A stretch of DNA of 64,000 bases from Sphingobium sp. Cam5-1. Lineage in GTDB: Bacteria > Pseudomonadota > Alphaproteobacteria > Sphingomonadales > Sphingomonadaceae. Made by a program: the position numbers and the translations under genes. The stretch covers positions 310,001 through 374,000 of the forward strand of contig NZ_CP065139.1 in assembly GCF_015693305.1 (NCBI RefSeq), written 5' to 3'. Shown piece by piece: positions 18,771 to 26,086 of the stretch (the first letter of the stretch is position 1; each line of letters starts with the position of its first letter). Below the pieces are notes generated by a model. The model saw only the letters and a list, made by a program, of their open reading frames with translations. It was not told where the DNA came from and made no database searches.

Positions 18771-19778
18771 TTATCCCTGGGCGCAGGATCTCAACATGTC
18801 GGTATATTCCTGGCGTGTTGCGACCCGGCGGCCAAGAACCTCACCCAGCTTCGCGCCGAGTTCGAAGGTCTGCAGGTTCGACTGGATGCGATCATCGCGA
18901 TGCGGCCAGAGCCAATAGGTATCCTCCATGCCCACGCGAATGTGCAGGCCCATCGCAGCCGCCAGCGTAGCGACATACATGGATGCCCGGCCAGCCGCGC
19001 ACACCATGATCACGCCGTCCGGATCGACGTCGCGGATCGTGGTGACGGTGCGCATCAGGCCCTCGACCATCTGGCGTGGATTTTCCATGGGGCTGCAACC
19101 CGGCAAGGCGGGAAGGATCAGCCAGAAGGCCGGTCCCTTGATGAGGCCGCTCTTGATCAGGAAGCGGTCGGCATTGGCAACGTCGGCGTCAGTATAGACG
19201 GCGATTTCAGGAATGCCGCCATTTTCCAGAATGAGGCGCACCTTTTCGATCATGACCGGCGCGGGCTTGCTGAACAGAGAGTCGCCGATATAGGTCGTCG
19301 TGGTGTTGATCGGCGCACCGTCCAGCAGACCAGTCGCCAGCACCCGCTTCATTTCAGCCCATTCGCCTTCCAGCGCAGGAACAAGGCAGCCATCGACCGA
19401 CAGGTCGGGATAGTCCTTCTTCAAGGGCGCGACGACCTGTTCGAAGCGATCGAGCGAGAGAACATTATAGCCTTCATCGTCGCGAACATGGATGTGGACC
19501 GTGCTTGCCCCTGCCTCAAGGCATTCGCGGGCAGAATTGCGGATTTCTTCCGGTGTATACGGCTGGTTCGGGTTCTGCGAACGGCGGAAGAAAGCGCCGG
19601 TAATGGCCACGGATACCGCCAGGGTTTCAGGGATATTCCATGGAACGGAGATCGGTGCATCGTGGAACGCAGAATGTTCCAGATCCAGAACGATCGGCGC
19701 GCCGTAAGGCCGCCAGATCATCCGCTCATTTTCGCGAGCGACACCTTTCCCAACTCTATCCCAATCAATCTTAACCAT
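18771..19778 (-). CDS. 3-keto-5-aminohexanoate cleavage (BKACE) family protein
   Basis: 335 residues of the DUF849/BKACE family. These Zn-dependent TIM barrels condense a beta-keto acid with acetyl-CoA to give acetoacetate plus a new acyl-CoA. The metal-binding HIHVRD (His95, His97) and the preceding VSVAITGAF strand are present, and the length is slightly above the usual 270-310. ATG 19778 has AGGAG six bases upstream. It is the second gene after surE1 (gap 73 bases). A beta-keto acid intermediate in this island would fit the SDR and CoA-ligase neighbours. The exact substrate within the BKACE family cannot be read by eye. Confidence 0.88.
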   Translation of the reverse strand: MVKIDWDRVGKGVARENERMIWRPYGAPIVLDLEHSAFHDAPISVPWNIPETLAVSVAITGAFFRRSQNPNQPYTPEEIRNSARECLEAGASTVHIHVRDDEGYNVLSLDRFEQVVAPLKKDYPDLSVDGCLVPALEGEWAEMKRVLATGLLDGAPINTTTTYIGDSLFSKPAPVMIEKVRLILENGGIPEIAVYTDADVANADRFLIKSGLIKGPAFWLILPALPGCSPMENPRQMVEGLMRTVTTIRDVDPDGVIMVCAAGRASMYVATLAAAMGLHIRVGMEDTYWLWPHRDDRIQSNLQTFELGAKLGEVLGRRVATRQEYTDMLRSCAQG

Positions 19779-19851
19779 TTTTCACTCCTACGCTTCCGTA
19801 ATCCAACTATCCGCGACGACATATCTGCCGCCGCAAATCTCACTCACTCAT

Positions 19852-20706
19852 CTATCCGCAGCAGCCCGCGGAACATGCGCCATCCGTGGCGCCGAGCCGG
19901 GGGTCGACCTGCTGGATGATGGAACGGGTCCAGGCGCGCAGCTTCACCGCCGAGCGGCCAATCCCACGATCAAAGCTGAGCGGCGTCACCGAAACATGAC
20001 CCTTGTCCAGCGCCCATGCGTCTGATCCCGGCTCTTTCGCGAAACGGGGAAGCCCGTTGGCGTGCGGCTGCACCAGCCAGCTGTCCTCAGATTCAACGTT
20101 TGCCCGTCGGCAATCCAGCGGTTCCCAGATGCATTCGCTGAAAGAGGTCAGCTTGATATGCCGGTCTGCCAGATGAGCCGGTACATTGATGTTCAGAACG
20201 CTGCGATCGGGCGGCGGCGAGCCGGCCAACCAGGCGGCAAGCTCCGCACCGACCGTGCTCGCCCATGCGAAGTCGGGGGTGCCCCTGCTCCCGCAGCATG
20301 AGTGACTCCCATGCGCCTGTTGCGAGATGGCCATGGCCGGATATCCCAGCATCCCGCCTTCCAGGGCGGCGCCCAATGTCGAGCTATTGCTTGCATCCTC
20401 TCCGACATTGGCTTCCTCGCCTATCCCAACCACGACGGCGCGCACCTGACTTGCAAGGCCCGACAGGATCGCGATGCGGACGCAATCGGGCGCCGTGCCG
20501 TGCACGCGATACAGCGGGTGACGATCATCACCGCCCGACCTTTCCACCAACACTGGCTCGCACTCCGAAATCGCTTTTGAAAGCCGAACCTGCGGGGCTG
20601 CGGGCGCTACCGTCAGCACGTTGAAGCCGGACAGTATCAACGCGCTGCGCAGGGCAGCGATGCCCGGTGCGTCGTAACCTTCCGCGTTGGTCAACAGGAT
20701 GTTCAT
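19852..20706 (-). CDS. SurE-like protein lacking metal ligands (SurE1)
   Basis: 284 residues that align without gaps over the first 110 residues to the intact SurE at 25218-26075. SurE phosphatases bind a divalent metal through NDDG (Asp8, Asp9), a Ser near 40 and an Asn near 96. Here these positions are Ala8-Glu9 (NAEG), Val40 and Gly96 (GIGEEAN). The classical nucleotidase activity should therefore be lost, while the fold (MNILLTN, ISQQ, ILNINVPA) is kept. ATG 20706 gives the family start; the frame extends to 20757. Both SurE proteins end in C-x3-C-C-G (here CSAGCCG). It forms a two-gene operon with BKACE, behind operator site 3. Confidence 0.85.
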   Translation of the reverse strand: MNILLTNAEGYDAPGIAALRSALILSGFNVLTVAPAAPQVRLSKAISECEPVLVERSGGDDRHPLYRVHGTAPDCVRIAILSGLASQVRAVVVGIGEEANVGEDASNSSTLGAALEGGMLGYPAMAISQQAHGSHSCCGSRGTPDFAWASTVGAELAAWLAGSPPPDRSVLNINVPAHLADRHIKLTSFSECIWEPLDCRRANVESEDSWLVQPHANGLPRFAKEPGSDAWALDKGHVSVTPLSFDRGIGRSAVKLRAWTRSIIQQVDPRLGATDGACSAGCCG

Positions 20707-20754
20707 CGCGTACCGCTTCCGCTTTTGCAAAGCCGAGGAGCGCTCGGACAGATA

Positions 20755-20780
20755 CAATAATTAACGTTTGTTTATGTTGT
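20755..20780. promoter_or_regulatory. Candidate TetR-type operator, site 3
   Basis: AACGTTTGTT at 20763-20772 is identical to the core of site 2. A further GTTCGTTTATG half-like sequence follows at about 20789-20799. It is placed about 50 bases upstream of surE1 in the 133-base gap to the AraC gene. Confidence 0.45.
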
Positions 20781-20839
20781 CAGCAACTGTTCGTTTATGA
20801 TGGGTGGCCACTGGCTAGCCCCGTTTCAATCCAACGGCG

Positions 20840-21658
20840 TCATCTCTCTGGCCTTATTACGAAACCGCTCCGTTCGGTGACAAAGGCGGTCGGCGTTGTT
20901 CCTATCAAGCGTTTGAACATTGCGGTAAAAGCGCTCGGCGTTTCATATCCCAGCGACAAGGCCGTGCTCAGGATGGGCTCTCCCGCGATGAGTTTGGGCA
21001 ATGCCGCGACGATCCGCGCTTGCTGCCGCCAGACGGAAAGAGGGCAACCCAGTTCATCGCGGGCCAGACGCGACAATGTTCTCGCCGAAGCACCCGATGA
21101 CCGTGCAAGCTCCTCGATATCGGGGCCACCAGGGCTATCGAGAATCTGCTCGCATGCGCGGACAAGGCGAGGATCGGACGGCATCGCGAGCATCACGGCG
21201 TCCGCCGGCAGATCATTCAGTTCGTCCAGCAACAGCGCATGCAGGCGCAGAGCGCGCGCTGAATCCCAGCTGGGAACGGCCTGATCGATCGCTCGCAATA
21301 TGAGTTCACGCACGAGCGGCGTAACGACGAATCCCCCCGCCCTTTCGCCCAGCCGGGGCGGCGTTCGATCCGACGCGATATAGAGCGTACGTAGCAGAAC
21401 AGGCGTTCGCGCCCGGAATTCATGTACGGTCCCGGGCGGTATCCATACGGCGCGTTGTGGCGGAACGACCCACAGTTTGTGATCCGCCCTGATTTCCATG
21501 ACGCCTGAAACAGCGTGGACGAACTGACCGTTTGGATGCGAATGCGCCGAGATGACGTCGCCTTCGACGAAGTTGCGGGCAAGCACATGGACGGCGCTGG
21601 TATGTCTACTAGTGTCAACCAAGTGAACGCTCCTCCAACCCGTTGGAAGTCTCACCAT
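20840..21658 (-). CDS. AraC-family regulator with N-terminal cupin domain
   Basis: 272 residues. The N-terminal cupin-like sensor (about 10-100) has HSHPNGQFVHAVSG and a PPGTVHEF segment. The C-terminal AraC double helix-turn-helix (about 165-265) has IEELARSSGASARTLSRL and the second-helix signature LSLGYETPSAFTAMFKR. The same strand continues, after 133 bases, with surE1-BKACE, so it may activate that pair. The inducer is unknown. The architecture is that of stand-alone RmlC-cupin AraC regulators common in proteobacteria. Confidence 0.87.
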   Translation of the reverse strand: MVRLPTGWRSVHLVDTSRHTSAVHVLARNFVEGDVISAHSHPNGQFVHAVSGVMEIRADHKLWVVPPQRAVWIPPGTVHEFRARTPVLLRTLYIASDRTPPRLGERAGGFVVTPLVRELILRAIDQAVPSWDSARALRLHALLLDELNDLPADAVMLAMPSDPRLVRACEQILDSPGGPDIEELARSSGASARTLSRLARDELGCPLSVWRQQARIVAALPKLIAGEPILSTALSLGYETPSAFTAMFKRLIGTTPTAFVTERSGFVIRPER

Positions 21659-21965
21659 CCTTAGAGCGTGCGCCCTGAGGGGCCACGCTTCCGAAGGAAA
21701 ATTTCAGGGCCACGTCTGAAACTGCGAAGGGGCCGTGTTCCATCCTTATGACACAATGACGTCTGGCGCGAAGCGGGTTGATGGCCAACTTATACGCCTA
21801 ATCGGCCAAAAAACACGCGAGTGCACGCGAGGCAGATGGCGCCCATCAACGTGGTCCGCCATCCGAACGAAATAGTTTCCATTTGAACGACGCCGTCCGA
21901 CAGGGCATATGCCTTAATATGAAAGACCGTTTGCATTTATACATCCGCGACTGGGGCATCGAAGC
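21659..21965. other. Divergent intergenic region, araC-cupin / tetR2
   Basis: 307 bases without a convincing gene. It contains operator site 4 just before tetR2. The rest shows nothing I can name. Confidence 0.4.
21914..21939. promoter_or_regulatory. Candidate TetR-type operator, site 4
   Basis: Left arm TTAATATGAAAG and right arm CGTTTGCATTTA around a 2-base spacer, with 8 of 12 arm positions complementary. It ends 26 bases before the tetR2 start, so autoregulation is likely. The left arm shares its first 10 bases with the left arm of site 5 except at one position. Confidence 0.55.
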
Positions 21966-22670
21966 GTGTCAGTGAAGAATAGTAACGTTAAACCGCTGCA
22001 AACGAACTCCGCAAAGGTCGGCGATGCTACGGCGGCTCCGATCGCCTCGGCACAGCGCGTTCGGCCGAAACGGACGCGTCGCAAATCGGGAATGCGGGAG
22101 GAGCTGTTGAAGGCTGCGGTGGAGCTGTTCGGTTCTCGCGGCTATGAAGCAGTGTCGTTGCGGGACATCACGGCGGAAGTTGGGCTGAAGCCGCCCGCCT
22201 TCTACAATCATTTCAAATCCAAGGATGAATTGCTCGTTTCGGCGGTTCTTGCTGCCCTCGACATGTTCAACAGCGAAGTGGTGGACAATGACGAGGCGGA
22301 TATGCCGCCGGTCGAACGGATGAACGCACTTATCCGCCGTCACGTGCTGTATCAGATTGCCAACGCCGCCTTCGCCAAGGCGAACGATCGGCTGATAGAT
22401 TCGGCGATGCTGGAAAGGATCGGAAGCCCCGGCGCAAAGCAGGAAATCCGTTCACATATGCGCCGATACCTCGACGTCCTCACCCAGATTGTACGAGACA
22501 TTTTGGCCGGACGATCCGATAACGCACTGGAACCACGCATTTGCGCGCTGGCCATAGGCACGATGTGCGACAATGTATTGATGTGGTATCGTCCGGGCGG
22601 GTCGGACAGCCCGGAAAAGGTCGCTCGACGTATGTCGGAACTTGCCCGTAACATGCTAAAGGTTGATTGA
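21966..22670 (+). CDS. TetR-family transcriptional regulator 2
   Basis: 234 residues starting at GTG 21966. A basic, disordered N-terminus of about 40 residues precedes the DNA-binding domain (LLKAAVELFGSRGYEAVS, then LKPPAFYNHFKSKDELL at about 70-85) and a helical C-terminal ligand domain. It lies between two good inverted repeats, site 4 just upstream and site 5 just downstream before eutH, so it probably controls itself and the transporter. Its DNA-binding domain resembles TetR1. No strong ribosome site is visible, and later in-frame starts are possible. Confidence 0.88.
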   Translation: MSVKNSNVKPLQTNSAKVGDATAAPIASAQRVRPKRTRRKSGMREELLKAAVELFGSRGYEAVSLRDITAEVGLKPPAFYNHFKSKDELLVSAVLAALDMFNSEVVDNDEADMPPVERMNALIRRHVLYQIANAAFAKANDRLIDSAMLERIGSPGAKQEIRSHMRRYLDVLTQIVRDILAGRSDNALEPRICALAIGTMCDNVLMWYRPGGSDSPEKVARRMSELARNMLKVD

Positions 22671-22702
22671 CCCGAAGACACTTGACGACATCGCAGGTCA
22701 AG

Positions 22703-22728
22703 TTAATATGAATGAACATTCGTATTAA
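22703..22728. promoter_or_regulatory. Candidate TetR-type operator, site 5 (best repeat)
   Basis: A 12-2-12 inverted repeat: left arm TTAATATGAATG, spacer AA, and a right arm whose complement (TTAATACGAATG) matches at 11 of 12 positions. It lies 21 bases upstream of the eutH-like start and is the most symmetric member of the set. Confidence 0.65.
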
Positions 22729-22749
22729 TGACGGCGGGAAGACTCGAAA

Positions 22750-24012
22750 ATGAGCGGGTTGGGTCAATATGTGATCGGCGTCGTGATGCTGTTCGCGATG
22801 TGGGGCGCGATCGCCGCGGTCCGGGACGATAGCACAGGCATGGGCTGGGAATTCATGGAGGGTATCCGCACGACGGGAATCCTCTTCCTTCCAGTTGGCG
22901 CCGTTCTCGCAGCCGCCCCCGTCCTGTCAGCGGCCATCAACCATGCTATTGCCCCCCTCTTTTCCTTTGTTGGGGCCGACAGGGCGATGGCGGCAACGAC
23001 CCTGGTTTCCGTCGACATGGGCGGTTATCAGATGGCCGACGCTCTTGCTGCCAGCCGCGAGAACTGGATCATCGCATCGTTCAACGGCTTCCTGCTGGGG
23101 CCGCATGTCGTTTTCACCATCCCTGTCGCGCTGGCGATGCTGCCCAAGAAGGACCATCGATATCTGGCCCTGGGCATGATGGCGGGGCTTATCACCATAC
23201 CGATCGCGCTGTTCGTAGGATTAAGCGTCGTCGCATTGACCCACCCGCTCATCCGGCCCACGGTCGCGACCGGCGGCCCGGCGACATTCCGCCTCGCCAT
23301 GACCTTTGGCCAGATACTTCACGATCTTTTCCCACTGACCATCATCGTCGGCGCTATCGTGGCGGGCCTGCGGTTCATCCCGGACCTGATGGTGCGAGGG
23401 TTCATGGGCTTCGGCCGCCTTGCCGATGCCGCGATAAAGCTGATCTTCGGCGCTTGCATCGTCCAATACTTCACGGGCATTTTCAGCTATCTGTTCGGCG
23501 GATGGCCGTTCGATCCACTGCTGGCCGACGCGGCCAATTCCATAAGGGGGCTGGAGATCGCCGGATATATCGGCATCATGCTGGCCGGTGCCTTTCCGAT
23601 GGTCTACGCGCTGCGCCGCTATTGCGGCAAAGCCATCGAGAAGCTCGGCAAGCTGACCGGCTTCAGCGCGGTAGGAAGCGGCGGGCTGATAGCGACCACC
23701 GCCAACCCGCTGACGCTATTCAGGCTGATCCCAGAAATGGATGCACGCAACAAGGTGATGACGATCGCCTATGCGGTGTGCGGTTCATGGATATTGGGTG
23801 ACTCCCTGGCCTTTATCGCGAATTTCCAGCCTTCGTTGATCGTGCCGTTGATGTTCGGCAAGCTGGTCGGGGCGATCTGCGGCATTCTGGTCGCGCGCTG
23901 GCTGTCGGTGCCACGCGCCTTGCGCTTCGAGGAGGAGGATAAGGCAACGGCCGAAGCGGCTACGGCGCCGTCCGATACGAAACTGCATGCCCTTGAAGGA
24001 GCCCTGCTGTGA
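22750..24012 (+). CDS. eutH: EutH-like ethanolamine/amino-alcohol transporter
   Basis: 420 residues with about ten to eleven hydrophobic segments. The ATTLVSVDMGGYQMA segment (about 80-95) matches the AVDMGGYQLA-type signature of EutH ethanolamine permeases, and the overall length fits. EutH assists uptake of ethanolamine. Here there are no eutBC lyase or microcompartment shell genes nearby, so the substrate may be another small amino alcohol. It is preceded by operator site 5 and overlaps the next gene by GTGA (24009-24012). Family membership is good; the substrate is an inference. Confidence 0.82.
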   Translation: MSGLGQYVIGVVMLFAMWGAIAAVRDDSTGMGWEFMEGIRTTGILFLPVGAVLAAAPVLSAAINHAIAPLFSFVGADRAMAATTLVSVDMGGYQMADALAASRENWIIASFNGFLLGPHVVFTIPVALAMLPKKDHRYLALGMMAGLITIPIALFVGLSVVALTHPLIRPTVATGGPATFRLAMTFGQILHDLFPLTIIVGAIVAGLRFIPDLMVRGFMGFGRLADAAIKLIFGACIVQYFTGIFSYLFGGWPFDPLLADAANSIRGLEIAGYIGIMLAGAFPMVYALRRYCGKAIEKLGKLTGFSAVGSGGLIATTANPLTLFRLIPEMDARNKVMTIAYAVCGSWILGDSLAFIANFQPSLIVPLMFGKLVGAICGILVARWLSVPRALRFEEEDKATAEAATAPSDTKLHALEGALL

Positions 24013-24365
24013 CCGCAGACATCCGCCTGTTTCGCCTGCAGGATACGCCAATGTCGGATTATGGCGATGGTCCTGGTTCGGCCAGCATTGCCCGATTGAT
24101 CGGGCCTGATAGCAGCCAGACGATGGGCGCTTATTTCGCGACGTTCGATGGCCGGTCTGTGCCATGGACGGTGCGATATGACGAGATGATCCTGTGCCTT
24201 TCGGGCAAGTTCCGCCTGCGTACGGGGGACGAGGTCCACGAACTGGGACCGGGGGACATGCTGTGGATCGGGAACGGCACTGAATTGCGTTATGAAGGGG
24301 AGCAGGCGACCGTCTTTATCGCGATCGCCCCCGTCGATTGGCGCGACCGTCAGCCGCACGCCTGA
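24009..24365 (+). CDS. Small EutQ-like cupin protein
   Basis: 118 residues starting at GTG 24009 inside the stop of the EutH-like gene. One cupin fold is visible: YDEMILCLSGKFRLRTGDE, then ELGPGDMLWIGNGTEL. This arrangement resembles EutQ, the cupin of ethanolamine operons reported to have acetate-kinase-like activity, though only the cupin half is present. The usual metal-binding histidines are not evident. It is translationally coupled to the transporter, so a role in handling the same substrate is likely; a generic cupin is the alternative. Confidence 0.7.
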   Translation: MTADIRLFRLQDTPMSDYGDGPGSASIARLIGPDSSQTMGAYFATFDGRSVPWTVRYDEMILCLSGKFRLRTGDEVHELGPGDMLWIGNGTELRYEGEQATVFIAIAPVDWRDRQPHA

Positions 24366-24368
24366 CAC

Positions 24369-24400
24369 CATCCCGACGCTCCGGGATGTTCGTCACATTC
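24369..24400 (+). terminator. Possible terminator after the EutQ-like gene
   Basis: A 7-bp stem (CATCCCG and CGGGATG, 6-base loop, 24369-24388) is followed by TTCGTCACATTCTT. It is between convergent genes. The stem is short and the tail only moderately T-rich. Confidence 0.4.
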
Positions 24401-24406
24401 TTCCTT

Positions 24407-25225
24407 TCACGCCTCGTCGCCGAGGCCAGCCGTCCATTCCGGCTCAAAGGGTATCGAGCGATCCTGACGCGTCCATGCCGGTTGCCCATAGATGGACTGT
24501 CCGCCATCGACCGACAGGTTGGCGCCGGTGATGAAGCCTGCCTTGTCGGAACACAGGAATGCGACAGCCTCCGCAATGTCGTCGGTCAGGCCCAGGCGAC
24601 CGATCGGCGTTTTCTGCAAAAGGTCGCGGCGGACACCTGGCTTTTCCACCATCCATTTCGTCATGGCCGTTTCGATGACGCCCGGCAGGATGGCATTTGC
24701 CCGGATGCGGTGGATGCCGAGTTCCGCCGCCATGGTTTGGACCAGCATCAACAGGGCCGACTTGGTCGCGCAATAAGCGCCGATCTGATCGGCATGCCTC
24801 AGCCCCAGCGAGGATGAGATGACCGCGATCGACCCGCCCCGGCGGCCCTCCGCGATCAGCCGCGCGGCTGCCTGGCAGATGTGAAAAGTGCCACTCAGGT
24901 TGATCGCGACGTGCCGGTCCCAGATGGCTGGTTCCATCTCCAGAAAGCCGGTGAACTTGGCGTATCCGGCATTGGCGACCACAACGTCAAGGCGGCCGAA
25001 ATGGGCACGCACCTTGTCCATCGCCTGATCGATCGCACCCCGGTCGGTTTGATCCGCCGCCAAGACGAGGCAGTCACCCGGCATGTCCTGGCGCAGGGCC
25101 GCAGCCGTGGCTTCGTCGCGCTCGAACAGGGCAAGCGCATGGCCAGCATCCGCCAGCCGCTGACTGATGGCCCGGCCCAGTTCCCCTGCTGCCCCAGTAA
25201 CCAGAGCGACTGGCCGTTCATCCAC
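24407..25225 (-). CDS. SDR-family oxidoreductase D
   Basis: About 272 residues from GTG 25225, which has AGGAG eight bases upstream; an ATG at 25249 would give 280. TGAAGELG at 10-17, ANAG, Ser138, Tyr151 and Lys155 (YCATK) form the usual SDR machinery. It is the last gene of the operon starting at 33145. Its ribosome site and start lie inside the last codons of surE2, so its translation should depend on surE2. Substrate unknown. Confidence 0.83.
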   Translation of the reverse strand: MDERPVALVTGAAGELGRAISQRLADAGHALALFERDEATAAALRQDMPGDCLVLAADQTDRGAIDQAMDKVRAHFGRLDVVVANAGYAKFTGFLEMEPAIWDRHVAINLSGTFHICQAAARLIAEGRRGGSIAVISSSLGLRHADQIGAYCATKSALLMLVQTMAAELGIHRIRANAILPGVIETAMTKWMVEKPGVRRDLLQKTPIGRLGLTDDIAEAVAFLCSDKAGFITGANLSVDGGQSIYGQPAWTRQDRSIPFEPEWTAGLGDEA

Positions 25226-26075
25226 AGCAGCCGCTCCTGCATTCACCATCGCTGGCGCCCAAGCGCGGATTGATCACTTCCACCGACTGCCTGAGCCAGC
25301 GGCGCAGGCGACCGGCCGCGCGCACATCGCCGAAATCGAAGCTGACCGGCGTGACCGAAACATGGCCGGCCGCGACGGCGCTGGCGTCTGACCCCGGCCG
25401 CATCGTGAAAACGGGATCGCGATCGACATTGGTGAGGAAGGTGTACCAACCGTGGCCGGTGTCCGTTTCCACCGCCTCATAATGGACGGGGTCCCAGACG
25501 CGATGGTCGAGCGCGGTGATCTTGAGGCGGCGGTCCTTCAACATGCCGGGCGCATTGACATTAAGGATGCTGCGGGGCGGCGGCGGGCTGGCTATCATCC
25601 ACGCCGCCAGTTCAGCGCCGACCTCACTGCACCAGCCATAATCATAATCGGTGAGATCGACCAAGCGGAAGCGCCCGTCACGCGCCTGCTGCGAAATCGA
25701 CAACGCAGGCAAGCCCAGCAACGCGCCTTCCGCCGCAGAGCCGAAGGTGGACGAATAGGTGGCGTCGTCGCCCAGGTTCGCGCCTTCGTTGATGCCGGAA
25801 ACGACCAGCCGGACATCCTTGGCAAGGCCGGACAGGATCGCGGCGCGCACGCAGTCGACGGGGGTGCCGTCGGCGCGATAAATCGGGTTGCGATCATCGC
25901 CGCCATCCCGCGTCATCACCACCGGCTTGCGGAAGGATGCAGAGCGGGACGTGCCGCTACGCGGCCCGTCCGGCGCGACCGACAGGACGTTGAGCCCCGC
26001 ATCGATCATCGCGTCCCGGATGGCAGCCATGCCGCCCGCCTGATAACCGTCATCGTTCGTCAACAGAACGTCCAT
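25218..26075 (-). CDS. surE: SurE-family 5'/3'-nucleotidase (SurE2, intact)
   Basis: 285 residues of SurE phosphatase with all metal ligands in place: NDDG (Asp8, Asp9), Ser40 in PRSGTS and Asn96 in SGINEGANLGDD. SurE removes phosphate from nucleoside monophosphates and some other phosphate esters. ATG 26075 has GAGG seven bases upstream and gives the family start; ATG 26090, overlapping the previous stop, is an alternative. A SurE in a catabolic operon that also encodes a small-molecule kinase (30726-31721) suggests dephosphorylation of a pathway intermediate. The C-terminus CRSGCCG is shared in form with SurE1 and is not a usual SurE feature as far as I know. Confidence 0.88.
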   Translation of the reverse strand: MDVLLTNDDGYQAGGMAAIRDAMIDAGLNVLSVAPDGPRSGTSRSASFRKPVVMTRDGGDDRNPIYRADGTPVDCVRAAILSGLAKDVRLVVSGINEGANLGDDATYSSTFGSAAEGALLGLPALSISQQARDGRFRLVDLTDYDYGWCSEVGAELAAWMIASPPPPRSILNVNAPGMLKDRRLKITALDHRVWDPVHYEAVETDTGHGWYTFLTNVDRDPVFTMRPGSDASAVAAGHVSVTPVSFDFGDVRAAGRLRRWLRQSVEVINPRLGASDGECRSGCCG

Positions 26076-26086
26076 GATAACCTCGC

